DNA of 64,000 nt from Rhynchosporium graminicola (GCA_900074885.1 FJUW01000017.1:548391-612390); one strand, 5' to 3'. Shown: positions 10,655 through 22,897, counted from the first letter of the stretch. Numbers and translations: made by a program. The notes: generated by a model from the sequence alone, not told the origin.

Positions 10655-11805
10655 CCGGAACTAGGTCTTAGCTAAGGGGTATTAGTTTTTATATCAGCTA
10701 ATTATTAATCCCTTCTAGTAGACTTACTTCGAAGCAGACTTTCTTAGCCTTATTAAAATACGCTCTTTTTATAGTTTATAAATTAGTATTAATGAATAAG
10801 ATAGTTTACCTGGATATAATAATATAGAATAAGATAGACTAGCTTTAAATAGTCTTCTCTCAGTCTATAAAAAAGCTTATTACCTTAAAACAGTTAATTA
10901 ACTCTAGGGGAAGTAGGAAGTTCTTCAGACTACTAGTGGGCTAGTATTTAACTACTACTCTTTTATCTTCAAATAAGATATCAAATAGTTCAAATGAGAA
11001 GTTTTATATATAGCTTAGTATTATATATCTTAAATAGTATACTTAACTAGTGTTGTAGCCGGTTATGTTCATAAGCTGGAAGGAGTTATAGTAATAGAGG
11101 ATTGCAGTATAGCTTAAAAAGCTAGTTATAAAGATAATCGGTAGAGAGAAATATCGAGTTTAGTTTCTCAGCTATAAGAAGTAATAAAGCATTAATATAA
11201 TAGTTTATAACTCCAGCTTTCCCCTTGTTTTAAGCACGATTATAGGCTCTTGTTACTCTTTAAGAAAGATAGTTTACGCGTTATATATCCTCGTCTAGGG
11301 TATTATATCGCGAAGGTAACCTAAGCTAACGCTAATAGTAGTTCAACTGCTTACTAATACTATATCAGGGTAGATCTCTATCCTTATTAAACACGTTAAA
11401 TCCTAGATAATATTTTATCTTAAGAGTCCTTATACTAAGTTCTCTGTACTTTCCTATCAAATTACTTATAACCTCGATATCGGAACTGTCTAAATCGAAT
11501 ATGATATCCTAGTTCTCGCCAATTCGAGCTATATTATTAGTCTTAGGAATCACGGAAATGCCGCGGCAGAGAGTATAGTAGAGGATCAATTAGGCCGGCT
11601 TCTTATTATATTTAGTAGCTAGCTTAATAATCTTCTTATATAGTCAGCCTTACTGAGCTAGTTATATAGTTATCTTATTCCTAGATAAAGACGTATAGTA
11701 GTATCTCTAAGCGGTCCTAGACCCTAATTACTAGCTACCGCAGGTATTATAGCTCTCCCTAGAGGGTAATACGTAGTTATATAGATACTGTTAGCTTTAT
11801 AAAAC
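10655..11805. other. Unrecognised degenerate region
   Basis: AT-rich, RIP-mutated DNA between the kinase pseudogene and Copia G. Two stretches have long frames broken only by TAG/TAA stops: minus strand about 10990-10660 (includes ILFEDKRVVVKY and SSLKNFLLPLELINCF) and plus strand about 11200-11800. I recognise neither. No LTR, terminal repeat or RNA gene is seen. It may be a second decayed host gene or an older transposon. Confidence 0.35.
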
Positions 11806-11983
11806 TATTGCGAGAATATAGGTCTTAGTATAGATCAGGTGACTATAGTCATATGCATAGTCCGTGCGGATATTCCTAGATAATACCTTTAGTTAACTCT
11901 CTATAGTAATTAGTACTATAATATAACTAATAACATTTAACTACTCTATACCTTACTCTGAAGATCAATATAACCTTACGATA
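11806..11983 (+). repeat. 5' LTR of Copia G (178 bp)
   Basis: Same length as the F LTRs and alignable throughout; starts TATTGCGAGA (F: TGTTGCGAGG or TGTTACGAGG) and ends TTACGATA (F: TTGCGATA). The following bases GGTTATAAGCC are the primer-binding region. Confidence 0.9.
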
Positions 11984-13755
11984 GGTTATAAGCCCCGATA
12001 GCTAGAAGTAGAGTAGTACTCAAAGAAGCAGTAGTATTATAATTCTTAATAGTAAGCGTCGAACTATTTCTTAGTATTAAAAGGATAGAGATTTAAGTTA
12101 TAAGCTTCCGATTAAGATATAGTATACGCGTATAGTTCAGTTAAACTAGCGCGTCTTTCTATAGTAAATACAGTCACTTAGAGTACTAGTAGAGAGAGTT
12201 CTTTAGCTATCGCACTTACGCTACTATTATTAGAAGAAGTCGAAGAAGTAGACTCTGATAACTCTAGCTCTATTGAAGAGTTACTCTAAATAAGCCGTAT
12301 AGTACTTAATACTTATACTTATATATTAAAGTCGACGATTTCGAAATGATTATATCTCGAGGTATAGAGCTTTCCGCGCTAGCGCCGGAACCTATCTAAG
12401 TCCCTAGGACTTAAAATATACTTGATTTACCTCTTATAGACGCTAAATCAATATCCTAGGATTATCTAGAGGATCTAGAAGACTTAGAATCAGAACTTAT
12501 TACTACGATTACGCTAGAGCTATATAAACGTAAGAAGATAAGTAGCTTTATCTTCTTAAACTGAGCAGATAGCTATAAGCTGAAGGGAGGAGAGACCTAT
12601 ATAGAATAAAGAGATAAGGTACTAAAAATTACTAAAACTAATAGAATTAGTAAGTTTCTTAATATTAAGTCGCGTAACTATATGCTTAAAAAGGTAAACG
12701 AATAGGATAACGATATCGATAATAAAGCACTTAAGAAGTAATAAGATTAGAAGTCTAGAGAGAGTTAAATAAAGCTAGTAATCACGCTGAATCATAAGGC
12801 CGGACCTCTCGCGTAAATAACTAGTAAAACTACTATATTAGATATATAGGAGGTCTTATAAGCGCAGTACGAAGGAAATAGTAATATACTAGTATATAAT
12901 ACTATATAAGATTACGTTAAGCTCTAGTATAATGATTTCAACTCCCTAGAGAAGTTTATTATCGCTTTTAAGCTCTTAATTATTAAATTAGAGAATTTAA
13001 TAATAGCTCTACCTCTAGTATAGTATCTAATTATATTTATTACTATAGTTTCAGAGAAGAAGCTTATATAAGCTAAAAGATAACGTTCTCTCTTAAGAGT
13101 TTCTTCTAGTAATAACTTAGATATAACTAAGAAAGCTAAATTAGAAGTAACTCTAGTTAGTTTAATTAGAGATATTACTAATAAGATAAGAGCGAGTAAC
13201 TCTACTAGTAAGATAGCAGGTTAAGCTCTATATAGTAATAAGTCTATATCTAATTCTAAGAAAGGAAGTAGTAGAGGAGCTATTAAGCTGGCTAGTAAGG
13301 AAGCTAAGCCGACTTATAAGTACTATAAACAGATATCGCTAAAGTATACTCTAGAGAACTATTTTATTATTAATAAATAGAAGAAGAAAGAGTTTAAAGA
13401 GAAGTCTAGAAAGAAGTGGATCCCGCACGCTAAGTAGCTAAAGAAGAAGAAGGGCGAGAGTAAGACTCATAAGACTAATAAGAAGAAGACTAGTAGTAGA
13501 AAGAAGAAGAAGAAGAATAACGATTCTGATGATAGTAGTATCTTCGGCGTAGCCCTTTTATTATATTTCCCTATTATTACAGCTTCTATAGCTATATTCT
13601 CTTACTATAATAAGTCACGATAGCTCTTCGATATCGGTGCTATAGAGTATATATCTAATAACCCTTCTAAGTTTACCTCATATACGATAAGAGACGACTT
13701 ATAGTATATACTTACTATTAATAAGTTATTACACTCTACTAGGATTAGAAGTTAC
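11984..13755 (+). pseudogene. Copia G gag-protease remnant
   Basis: Broken Gag and start of Pol, matching Copia F. The protease site reads LFDIGAIEYISN at about 13625-13660; F has LFDTGATEHISN, so the catalytic D-T-G became D-I-G and His became Tyr, as RIP would do. Upstream lie Lys-rich stretches (KKKKEF, KKKKKNN at 13380-13520) typical of the Gag C-terminus. The rest of pol is absent. Confidence 0.8.
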
Positions 13756-13764
13756 TAGCCGGTT

Positions 13765-13804
13765 CCCCGACAGTTTGCACTCGCTGGCTCGCTTACTGTC
13801 GGGG
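13765..13804. repeat. Perfect 10-bp inverted repeat near transposon end
   Basis: CCCCGACAGT at 13765-13774 and ACTGTCGGGG at 13795-13804 form a 10-bp stem with a 20-nt loop. CpG-rich in an otherwise AT-rich region. Likely terminal or subterminal transposase binding sites. Confidence 0.7.
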
Positions 13805-13934
13805 TTAGCAAATGCCGTCGACATGCAAAAGCCGTCAATTTTAATGCTTGAAAACGCGTTCTACCACCCAAATTAACCACTTTTAACATTACTACCAACA
13901 TTCAGTTTTTATCAATTCTACCCAAAATGCTAGT

Positions 13935-14575
13935 ATAATTCATTCTAAGGCTTAAAACTCTATATAATCAATTCCAGCTATAACTCCGTCTTCTTCTTAG
14001 TCACTTTCAGAGCTCTCCTCAAACTCTTATATAGGTAGTAACGACTCTATATACCGATCTTCTTCTTATAAAGCTTGACTTAGTATACAAAATATCTCAA
14101 CCTCTTTATCTAGGTCTCTATTAAGCTCTAATTCAAACTATTTTTTAGAAACTATAAGCGCAAGGTAGCCTTCTTCAGAGGAGAGTACTACTTCGGTAGG
14201 TGTAAGCTATTTATCTAGCTCTCTTTCTACTTGCTAGAGCTCTGAATCAGATAGTACTATCTCTCCTCTCTTTTGAATCTCCTTCAATTGAAGCTTTCTA
14301 GCTCTATTTCTCTTCCGAGCTAGAACTCCTACTTAGTTCAAAGTCGCCTTATATCTTCTAATTATATTAGAAAGTACTCGGCTAGCTCTCTTAAAGCCTT
14401 CCTTCCTATCAGCTTCGGCTTTAGCTTGAATTTGGAGTCGTAAGTCACTAATTATACCTGGAGAACCTCTATTTCCCTTGATAGATCGACGAGAGGTTTT
14501 TATTCTTTTAGCGCTATTTTGGAGCTTCTGCTAAAGGATTGCGTTATCTGTAGAGGTAATATATGCCTTATAGAG
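13935..14575 (-). pseudogene. Transposase C-terminal remnant (pogo/Fot-like?)
   Basis: Minus-strand frame of about 210 codons with about eight TAG/TAA stops. It reads NAIL-QKLQNSAKRIKTSRRS, then ISDLRLQIQAKAEADRKEGF, RASRVLSNIIRRYKATLN, a Lys/Arg-rich run (LARKRNRARKLQLKEIQKR) and an acidic tail. A basic helical C-terminus of this kind is common in fungal pogo/Fot transposases. The catalytic domain would lie beyond 14584 and is missing. Family assignment is tentative. Confidence 0.45.
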
Positions 14576-14584
14576 CTATATTAT

Positions 14585-14852
14585 TTTAACGACACAAGAC
14601 TCGAGGCGGTATACAAGCAAGAATAAACAAGTAGAGAGGCTAAGAGCGATCTTATATAGTCTACTACGAAGGAAACAAAAAGATAAGGAAGGAAGAAGAA
14701 GAGAGATAGAGTGCAAGGCACCTTATATATATATACTAGTACTAGTCCGATACTATACCAGGTCAGACACTAGTTATACCGGGATACCTATGAACTTAGG
14801 CCCTAGTATCTATCCTTCTTCTTATATGATATCCAGGTAAGCTATCGTCATA
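14585..14852 (-). repeat. 3' LTR of Gypsy A (268 bp)
   Basis: Aligned with the B and Gypsy-1 LTRs over its full length; begins TTTAACGACA and ends CGTCATA, followed by a long C run, which is the polypurine tract on the minus strand. Confidence 0.92.
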
Positions 14853-15061
14853 TTACCCCCCCCCCCTAAGAAGAGCTTAACCCTAAGCTCGAAAGGTTAT
14901 AATTTATATTAGAGTTTAGTCTTTATTATGACTATTTTCGTTAATATTCGCGTAATAAGCGCTAGCCGCTCTTTAGTAGTAGTGAATTCTTTATCAGGTT
15001 CTAGCTAGTTACGTCGCTATACTAGTACTACGTTAGTCGTAGCTTCCTAATCGGGCGGTAA

Positions 15062-15329
15062 TATAACGACACAAGACTCAAGGCGGTATACAAGCAAGAA
15101 TAAACGAGTAGGGAGGCTAAGAGCGATCTTATATAGTCTACTACGAAGGAAATAAAAAGATAAGGAAGGAAGAAGAAGAGAGATAGAGTAAAAAGAAACT
15201 TATATATATAAACCGGTACTAGTCCGATACTATACCGGGTCGGATACTAGTTCTGCCGGGATACCTATGAACTTAGGCCCTAGTATCTATCCTTCTTCTC
15301 ATGTGATATTCAGGTGAGCTATTATCATA
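15062..15329 (-). repeat. 3' LTR of Gypsy B (268 bp)
   Basis: Starts TATAACGACA (RIP form of TGTAACGACA) and ends TATCATA. The adjacent C run at 15332-15339 is the polypurine tract read on the minus strand. Confidence 0.95.
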
Positions 15330-15590
15330 TTACCCCCCCCTTAAGAAGAGCTTGACCCTAAGCTCGGAAGGTTATAGTTTATACTGGAATTAGTCTTTAT
15401 TATGACTATTTTCGTCGATATTCGCGTAATAGGCGCTAGCTGCTTTTTAGTAGCAGTAAATTCTTTATTAGGTTCTGACTAGTTATATCGCTATAACAGT
15501 ACTATATTAGTCGTAGTTTCCAAATCGGGCGGTAAGCGGTATTTACTTTATCTATTTACGGTAGGAGTCGAGTTTAAGTAGGGCGTAAGG

Positions 15591-15600
15591 TATATAAAGG
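15591..15600 (+). promoter_or_regulatory. TATA-like box upstream of antisense frame (B)
   Basis: TATATAAAGG, same position relative to the antisense frame as in Gypsy-1 and A. In Gypsy-1 and B the distance from this box to the terminal TTTTAG is identical (1,188 bp). Confidence 0.45.
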
Positions 15601-15858
15601 AAGGGGTTTATTGATATTAGAGCCTTTCCTTTTCAACCGCGATAACTACTTCAACTTATAAGTTTACTCTCCCTAGACTGCGATATAGCTCCTATAGTAA
15701 GTATTGTTGCTAACTACTATAGCAATCTGCTATAATCTTATATATTAATCGACCTAATTAACTCTTTCTTAATATAAGTAAGTTTCTTATCTTAGTTTTA
15801 GGGATAGTCCTTAAGTGCAGTATAGGGGTTTCACGGATCTGTAATACTGACTCCTATA

Positions 15859-16782
15859 GTGCTTTTACTAGTTCCTGCCGGTGCTCTTTCGGCGGCGTAT
15901 CGTATATATTACCTGCGATATATTCGCGCTTTCCTTAAGATAAAGTATAATAATACTCCTGTTTTAGAACTCTTATACTTATTTAATAAGCCTAACTCTA
16001 AGCTTTATAAGTATTATTCGGCGTTAAAGAGCAGTTATAAGCATATGAGTTACTTAAATATAAACGTAGTTATATATACTAACGCGTTATAGTTACTTAA
16101 TTATATTAATACGGAGTATACTATTTTATCCGGTTTACTTCCTAGCGGCGAAGCTAAGGACGCGGAGCTGAATCGGGGTAGTATTATAGCTACTTATAAG
16201 GCTATTAATCAGATCTGCCGTCTCGCGAAATCTACTGCTCCTACTATTACGTTAGAGATTATTACTATATAATTAGCAGAGACTTAGGCTTTAAGGCGTT
16301 CTATAGAGAAAGTATTTAAGGAGTTAGAGTTTATTAAGGCAGTAAGTTGCGATCTTAAACCCTTAGATACTAGTATAATACTAACGCGATATAGGATTTA
16401 GATCTTCTAATAGTCGATTCGGCAGAGTTTAGGTTAATAGCCGAAACAGCGTTAAAGTAGATAAAGGAATTAAATAGTATTATACGGGAATTTACAAAGA
16501 AAGCTATATTTAAAGCTACGATATCTAACGCTAAGGGAAAGAGGAATTTACCTTCTAGTTCAGAGATAGCGTCGGATCTGGATACTCCCGGACCCTCTCT
16601 AAAGAAAAAAGCCCGTAGGATTAGCTATTATACTCAGTCTGCTACTAGAGCTACGTTAGCAGAATTAAGTAAGGAGTTAGATATAGTAGTTCCGGTTCTA
16701 GATATTCTAGAATTACTAGAAGCTCCGGAGAACTTAGGGGAGAAAGCCGGTAAAGTAAAAGTAGTTAAAGAAGTAGAGTTTT
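15859..16782 (+). pseudogene. Antisense accessory frame of Gypsy B
   Basis: Plus-strand frame opposite to gag-pol. The first 77 codons are open: a hydrophobic start (LLLVPAGALSAAYRIYYLRY), then SKLYKYYSALKSSYK. After a TAG it continues TILSGLLPSGEAKDAELNRG, ATYKAINQI and SIEKVFKELEFIKAV. A one-base loss near 16354 shifts it to a frame reading DLDLLIVDSAE, NSIIREFTKKAIFKATIS, KGKRNLPSSSEIASDLDTPG, SLKKKARRISYYTQSATRAT, LDIVVPVLDI and a C-terminal EVEF. KKKARR resembles a nuclear signal. The track begins at GTG; the real start may lie upstream. The family is unknown. Confidence 0.7.
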
Positions 16783-16799
16783 AGATATAGCGTTATTAT

Positions 16800-19700
16800 A
16801 GGGTATAATCGGGGGATTATCCTTAGTAATAAATTCTGATACTAGTGACTATAATAGCTTATTATTCTCTAGGTAACTATAGTTATCTATTTCGTCTTCC
16901 TAGGCCTTAATCTACTGATCTAGTTTATATAGAGGTCTAGGTTTACTTAGGTTAGTAGCGTAGAAGTCTCTGAGCTTATACGGAGTACCTATTAAGTCGG
17001 AAGCGTTATACTAAGTTAGGTCCGGGTCGTAGCCTAGCTAGCTAACTTAATACTTCAGATTACCTCTTAGGAGCCGTATAGTAAGTATATCTTATAACTC
17101 CTACTCTTCTTAAGTAGCGATAACCTCCAGGGGTAGGTTTAGTAACTCCTAGCCTAGTAATAAGTCGTCCGGGTTCTTAAAGAGTAATTCGGGAGCGAAT
17201 ATATCGTATATAGAAGATCCCGGGGGTAAATCAAGCTTATAGAAGTATCAGATCTTAGCTAGGACCTAGTATAGTCCTACTTAGAGACTAGATAGCTTCT
17301 TACTTAGCTAGTAATTCTTAAGGTTCCTTATAGAGAGAAATACCTTATCTCTAACTTCCTAGTCGATACTGCGCTATTTCGGGTCAGTTGCGGCGCTTAT
17401 CCTATACTAGGCAGCTAGTATATTAGCTTTTATAACCTCGATAGCGGATTTAGTACGTTTAGCTAGGGATTTAGTATTAGTATAATTAAGCTTCTCTTGC
17501 GGTATCGATCCGGTGGGTTACTTCTAGTCCTAGCTATTCCGTAGTAGTATACTGTATTTAAGGGTATATAGCGCTATACCGATAGAGTCGTAAGGCAGAG
17601 TTACTTAGGCGCGGTCTATTATCGGTAATAGTTCGCCCTAGTTACTCTAGTAGTAATTAATAAAGGGTCTAAGGCGTTAGTTAATATACTAATTCATAAT
17701 CTCCGTTTATCTGTCGGTTTACTAGTAGAAGGAGGTAGAGAGCTTAATCTTAACTCCGATTATATAGTAAAACTCTTACTAGAAGGATAAGACTAACTGA
17801 GCTCCTCGGTCGGATATAATTAACTCAGGGGTATATCCGAAACAATATATCTATTAAATAAATAATATTACTATCCCGCGGGTATCGATATTACAGTAGT
17901 ATAGTATCGATACAGAGTCCTTCCCTAGGCGGTCAATAAATACTAATATCTTATTAAATCCTTAGTTATCAGGCGGGAAGTCCTTAAAATCTATAGCTAA
18001 GTGCTATATAAGATAGCTAGGCACCGGTAATAAGTATAAGAATCCTTGCTATTTCGTTTACCTCGGATAAGAGTACTAATAAGGGTAGTAATTACGAGTA
18101 TACCGTTTTATATCCGATATAAGTCCTTTCTAGTAGTAACAGGTAGAAATCATTTCAGCGGTCTTACGAGTATTCAGATAAGTAGAGGAAACTTAATCGT
18201 AGACTTCGCTAATCAAACAGGTATATAGCAGGGTATAGCGTTATACGTATAGATAACTATTATAAAGTAGTAAACTATTATTAATAGTATAGCTATCTCC
18301 TAATATATTCCGTTTATTAGAGAACGATTCTCAGTTGAATTAGTATAGCTTCTCGATCAAATTAAAGGAGTTACGTGCGGGTTCCGGTAGCGTATCGGTC
18401 CCTAGCGATATTAGGCATATATAACTGATTTAATCGATATAATACTTAGCTAGTTCCGCGTTAATCCTAGGGTCTAGGCGGTCTAGAGGTAGTAAAACCC
18501 GAGATCTACTATTCTGTTTCTATTATTCTTATATCCTTAGATCTTATTCCTTACAGCTAAGGATATTAGCTTTAGCGTTATCTTTACTAAGCGTATATAT
18601 AATTTGAAAGTTGAATTCGGAAAGGAATTCTATCTATCTAGCTTACTTACTAATCAGGACCTTAGTAGTTATAAAGTACTCTAAGGATCGATAGTCCGTA
18701 TATACGCCGGTATAGCGTTATAGAGATATAAGTTCCGATCTCTATTTCCGGAAAGACTTAATAATAGCATATAGCTCCTTATCATAGATCTCTTAGTTTA
18801 GTTCATATCTATTAAGAACATAGGAGTAGAATCTAATTAGATACTATTAGTTATCTTCATATAATTAGGAGATAACTCTAGCTATTATACCATCGGAAGT
18901 ATTAGTTTCTAGTTTAGTTTATAATTCAGGGTCGAAATAGTATAGTTTCTATACTAATAATAGCTATTAACGTAAATCGTCGAAGGACTTCTTATAATCG
19001 TCAGTGAAATTCTATAGTACTATAGGCCGAGTAAGCACTAAGAGGGGTTTAGCGATAAGGCCGAAATTCCGAATAAATTAATAGTAGAACCCACAGAATC
19101 CTAGGAAGGATTTCATAGCTATTACTATTTCGGGGTACTTCTAGTCTACTAATAGTACTACCTTCTCGGGATCTAGTTCGATTCCGTTAGTAGTAACAAT
19201 ATATCCGAGGTATTTAGTCCAGGTAACGTGGAATTCGCTCTTCTTAATATCTACCTAAAGTCCAGTATCTATTAAGTATTATAGTACTAATTTAATATAT
19301 TCCTTATATTCCTAGAGCGTTTCCGAGTATATAAGGATATTATCTAAGTAAGCTATATAGAAATTATCTAAGTAGTCTAGTAGTATATCGTTCATATATC
19401 GTTAGTACGTACTAGGTCTATTATAGAGCTTAAAAGGTAATACTTTATATTTATAAGATCCGAAGCGGGTTCGGAAGGTAGTATACTCATCTGATTCGGG
19501 GTCTATAAAGATACGGTTAAATACTACCCGGATATCTAGTTTAGTAAAGATTACTACTTTAGATATATAAGTTAAGAGCTTATCGATCCTAGGTATTAGG
19601 TATGAATCCTTTCGAGTGATCGCATTAAGCTTATAATAGTTAATACAGAAGCGTAATCCTCTATCGGCCTTTTTAATAAATAGTAAAGGTAATATAAAGG

Positions 19701-20100
19701 GACTTTAGCTGGATTCGATGAATCCCTTATCTAGGTTCTCTATAAGATACTCCTTAGTCACTTATAATTCGTCTATAGATTACTAATATAGGGGCGAATA
19801 TATATTAGGTAATAGTTCTTCCAGAATAATTTTATAATCATATAGGCGATATAGCAGAAGAATATTAGAATCCCGCTTAGAAAAGGCTTCCTTAAGAGTA
19901 TAGTATTATTCCGGTAGCTTTTCGGCTACGAGTCGTTCAGTATCGGGATCCTCAGGAGAGTCGCTATTTAGATAGTCTTATAAGAGGCAGTCTATCTCGT
20001 AGATACTAATAAAGAATAATTCGGAACCTTTATATTTTATATTAAAGTAAAAAGCCGTAGTACTAATTTAGTAAATCGGAACCGGTTTCCAGATCCTCGG
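16800..20100 (-). pseudogene. Gypsy B pol: protease-RT-RNase H-integrase remnant
   Basis: Minus-strand Pol. The RT active site reads Y-L-D-N-I-L-I-Y-S (codons at 19339-19350 for YLDN), where active enzymes have YLDDI; the second Asp is now Asn. Integrase is seen around 17480-18560, with AIDFKDFPPDN and FIDRLGKDS near 17900-17990. The tail at 16830-17050 holds the chromodomain-side region (LRDFYA, then an acidic end). Integrase after RNase H gives the Gypsy order. Many TAG/TAA stops. Confidence 0.85.
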
Positions 20101-22500
20101 AGGTTAAGAGGAGCACTTATAGTAAGGTTTCGGCGCAAGTACCTTTCTCGATGAAGTCAGAGCGGAAAGGGGTTCGGATTCCTTAGTAATAAGCGGAAAT
20201 AAGTTAAAAGGTAAAGATAATACGTTAATATACCGTATCGCTACTATTTAGAGTAATTAGTATTAGTCCAGCTAGTTTATAGCTAAGTCCCGCGCGTTAG
20301 CGTCAATTTAGTAAGATCGATTAATACTAAGTTTACGAGGCAGTAGAGTTATAATTATCTCCTTATCGTATCAGAAAGTAGCTAGATAGCGTTCCGACTA
20401 TAGTAGCTTATAGTAGAGCGTATCTAGCTTAACTTGAAATCGTCGTATCTATTTAATACTAATAATCATATCTTACTATCCTAAATCGAGGAGAATAAAA
20501 GGGTAGTTATAAATACGCCTACTATTAATAGAAAGATATAAACATATGAAATAGATAATATAGGTTCTAATAAACTATTAGAAACTATATATTAGAATAG
20601 AATAAGGCAGTAGCTCGATTTTAATACTAAGGGCCCCTAATAGTCGTCCGGTAAGAGTACGATTAATAAATAGATAACCGTTCGCTCCGGTATCGATCAG
20701 GCTATTTATAGAGACTCCTAGCCCGTTTATACTAACTATAGTTAGGTATATAAATTACTTACCTCCTATTAGGGAGTTAAGGTCTAGATTAGAGAGATCA
20801 CACTTATATAGACCTAAGAAGGAGTTTTTACCTAGGCCTTATCGTTTCCCTCTAGTATTAGTCCAGATTCGGAGAGTATATTTTCTACTACTTCCTTAGT
20901 TACTTAATCCTCTTCCGGAAATTCGTCGATTAATTAAACCTTAGGCGAGTTAAAGTAGTCTAGCTTAATATAACTAAGCTATCTATAACTATAATACCTA
21001 AGGGGTTCTCCGGTCGAGGTAGTAGGGCGTTTTAGCGCGGAAAGAGTATTAGACCGTACCGGGGTAGAGGTACATACGTATAATACGGGAGTAGTTTATC
21101 GAGGAGCTAAGCTTAAGGACCGGTAAGAGGTAGAACTAGTAGTAGTCGCAGTAGTAATAGTAGGCTTACGGTACTATACCTAGGTAGTAGCTTTCTCGGG
21201 ATAGGTATATTCTAAGTTATAGCGATACTCAGTATCAAAAGAAAGCAAGGATCTAACTATAGAAGCGTAGTCCTTATTCCACGTTAGTTTAATAATAAGA
21301 GTTAAAGCGCGTAAGGATAGTATAATCTTATCCTATATATAGAAGAACTACTCCTTCTTTTCAACTTTACCTTAGATAGTAGCGCTTTGAAATCGATTAC
21401 GAAACTCGGCGAAAGTCTCGCGTATATAGCCGGGTTATTATATTTCTAAGCAGTAGAAAGCGTTATAGTAGTCGTCTTCCTCTAAACCGGTAAGAAAGTT
21501 CTCCTCTAATAAGGAGATTATTTTATCACTAGTTTCAAACTCATTAGTAAGGTACTAAGGCGTAAGATACTCCTTAGCTAATCTAGTAACTAGCCCCTAT
21601 ACGAGAACGCGCCGAGAGAAGTCCGTAGGGTAGTAGTCGGCGTTTATAACTAGCCGGTCCCGTATCGATACTCTCTATTAGAGGAAAGTAGAGTCCGATC
21701 TATTATCTAGGGGCAGGATCTTCTTAGTAAGATAAGACTTCCTAGGGCGTGACTCTACTGATTCGGCGCCGGGAGAGGGAGATAGTTTATTAGGAATAAT
21801 ATCCTCTCTCTCAGTACTACGTATTAGAATAGAGTTTATTAGGTTATTAAACTCCGCTATACGCGGAGATTATAGTATTAGTTCTAGTAGGAGAGTCGAA
21901 GATAGGCGAGGGACCCCTGCAAGGAACCTATCTTATACGGAGATTAGTCTATCTATAGTATCTTCTAGAGAGTTATTCTTTTCCTCCTAGTCTACTAATC
22001 GTTATAAGAGGGAATAGATCAGGTTCGAGTTACCTACAGTAGTAGGAGTACTTAGCGATTATACTCCTAGTGAATTTCGCTTTTGTTTTCCTTTCCCTCT
22101 TAGTTAGTACTTCCTTAATAAGGTATTAACGTTCTCTAAAGTAAGAGATATTTAGGGTAAGGAAAGGTATAACAGATTAGGTTCGGAAGTAGAGCGGGGG
22201 GAATCGCGTCAAGTTCCCCTAGAACTAGAGGGGTCTCTAGTTTATTAGTTAAGAGCTATAATAGTAGCTTAAAAAGGGGTGTATCGGGGCTGTTTCGGCG
22301 GCGATACGTAGAGGTTAAAGTTCCGGGGTATTTATTATACCTTCTTCAAAATCTATCTATAATTCCTTTATACTAAAGGGGTTATTAAAAGAGCGTCAGC
22401 GAAGACCTCCTCTATTATACTATTTGCGATAAGCTGAATTAAACCCTGATTTATAATTATCCGAGAGATCTCTAGTATCTCGGCTATATACGAGTAGTTA
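20100..22500 (-). pseudogene. Gypsy B gag remnant with zinc knuckle
   Basis: Minus-strand Gag and gag-protease linker. Around 20965-21000 a C-X2-C-X4-H-X4-C zinc knuckle is visible as Y-X2-Y-X4-Y-X4-Y: all four metal ligands changed to Tyr by G-to-A or C-to-T. An acidic stretch (near 20930-20880 on the minus strand: EEDQVTKE-like) follows toward protease. The 424 bp at 21123-21546 are those lost from Gypsy-1. Confidence 0.75.
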
Positions 22501-22569
22501 TCGAATAACTAACTTAGTAGTAAGATATTATAGTAAGCTATCTCCGGCTATCTTGATCTTTTTATTTAA

Positions 22570-22837
22570 TATAACGATATAAGACTTAAGGCGGTATATA
22601 AGTAAGAATAAACGAGTAGGGAAGCTAAGAGCGATCTTATATAGTCTACTACGAAGGAAATAAAAAGATAAGGAAGGAAGAAGAAGAGAGATAGAGTGCA
22701 AAGTACCTTATATATATATGCCGGTACTAGTCCGATACTATACCGGGTCAGATACTAGTTCTGCCGGGATACCTGTGAACTTAGGCCTTAGTATCTATCC
22801 TTCTTCTCATGTGATATTCAGGTGAGCTATCGTCACA
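22570..22837 (-). repeat. 5' LTR of Gypsy B (268 bp)
   Basis: Ends GTCACA next to target duplication GGTAA. On its left side the leader reads, on the minus strand, TTAAATAAAAAGATCAAGAT; element E has a near-identical leader after its own 5' LTR. Confidence 0.95.
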
Positions 22838-22897
22838 GGTAAGCTATATTTACTTTATCTATTTACAGCGGGAGTCGAGTTTAAGTAAGGCGTAGAG

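Larger units (their letters stand above)
11806..13755 (+). mobile_element. Copia G, 5' half of an F-family element
   Basis: Plus-strand partial Copia element co-linear with the reverse complement of Copia F from its 5' LTR to its protease (F 46095 down to about 44183). It has a 178-bp LTR, leader, gag and protease, then stops at about 13755, where a DNA-transposon fragment begins. It is much more heavily RIP-mutated than F. Confidence 0.88.
13756..14584 (-). mobile_element. Probable pogo/Fot-like DNA transposon fragment
   Basis: Block unrelated to the LTR elements and much less RIP-mutated, with a terminal hairpin at 13765-13804 and a minus-strand reading frame behind it. The join with Copia G keeps a TA at 13754, as expected for Tc1/pogo insertion. 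The element is cut at 14584 by the 3' LTR of Gypsy A, so its other end is missing. Assignment rests on the C-terminal transposase-like composition and on the terminal structure; the DDE core is absent, so the class is not certain. Confidence 0.5.
15062..22837 (-). mobile_element. Gypsy B, full-length family member (7,776 bp)
   Basis: The longest and most complete copy of the Gypsy-1/A/B family. Two 268-bp LTRs, and target duplication GGTAA at 15057-15061 and 22838-22842. The target is the 3' internal region of Gypsy A, whose sequence resumes exactly after the duplication. Inside, from right to left: leader, gag, protease, RT, RNase H, integrase, C-terminal pol, then the antisense frame on the plus strand. 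All coding frames carry RIP stops. Confidence 0.96.

Noticed and set aside
10440..11800. A Starship-type tyrosine recombinase (DUF3435) as the source of the unknown block
   Set aside because: No conserved recombinase motif could be read in any frame; the acidic stretch alone is not evidence.
18046..18228. Plus-strand open frame of 60 codons
   Set aside because: Lies antisense to the Gypsy B integrase region and is not kept in copy A or Gypsy-1; a shadow frame.
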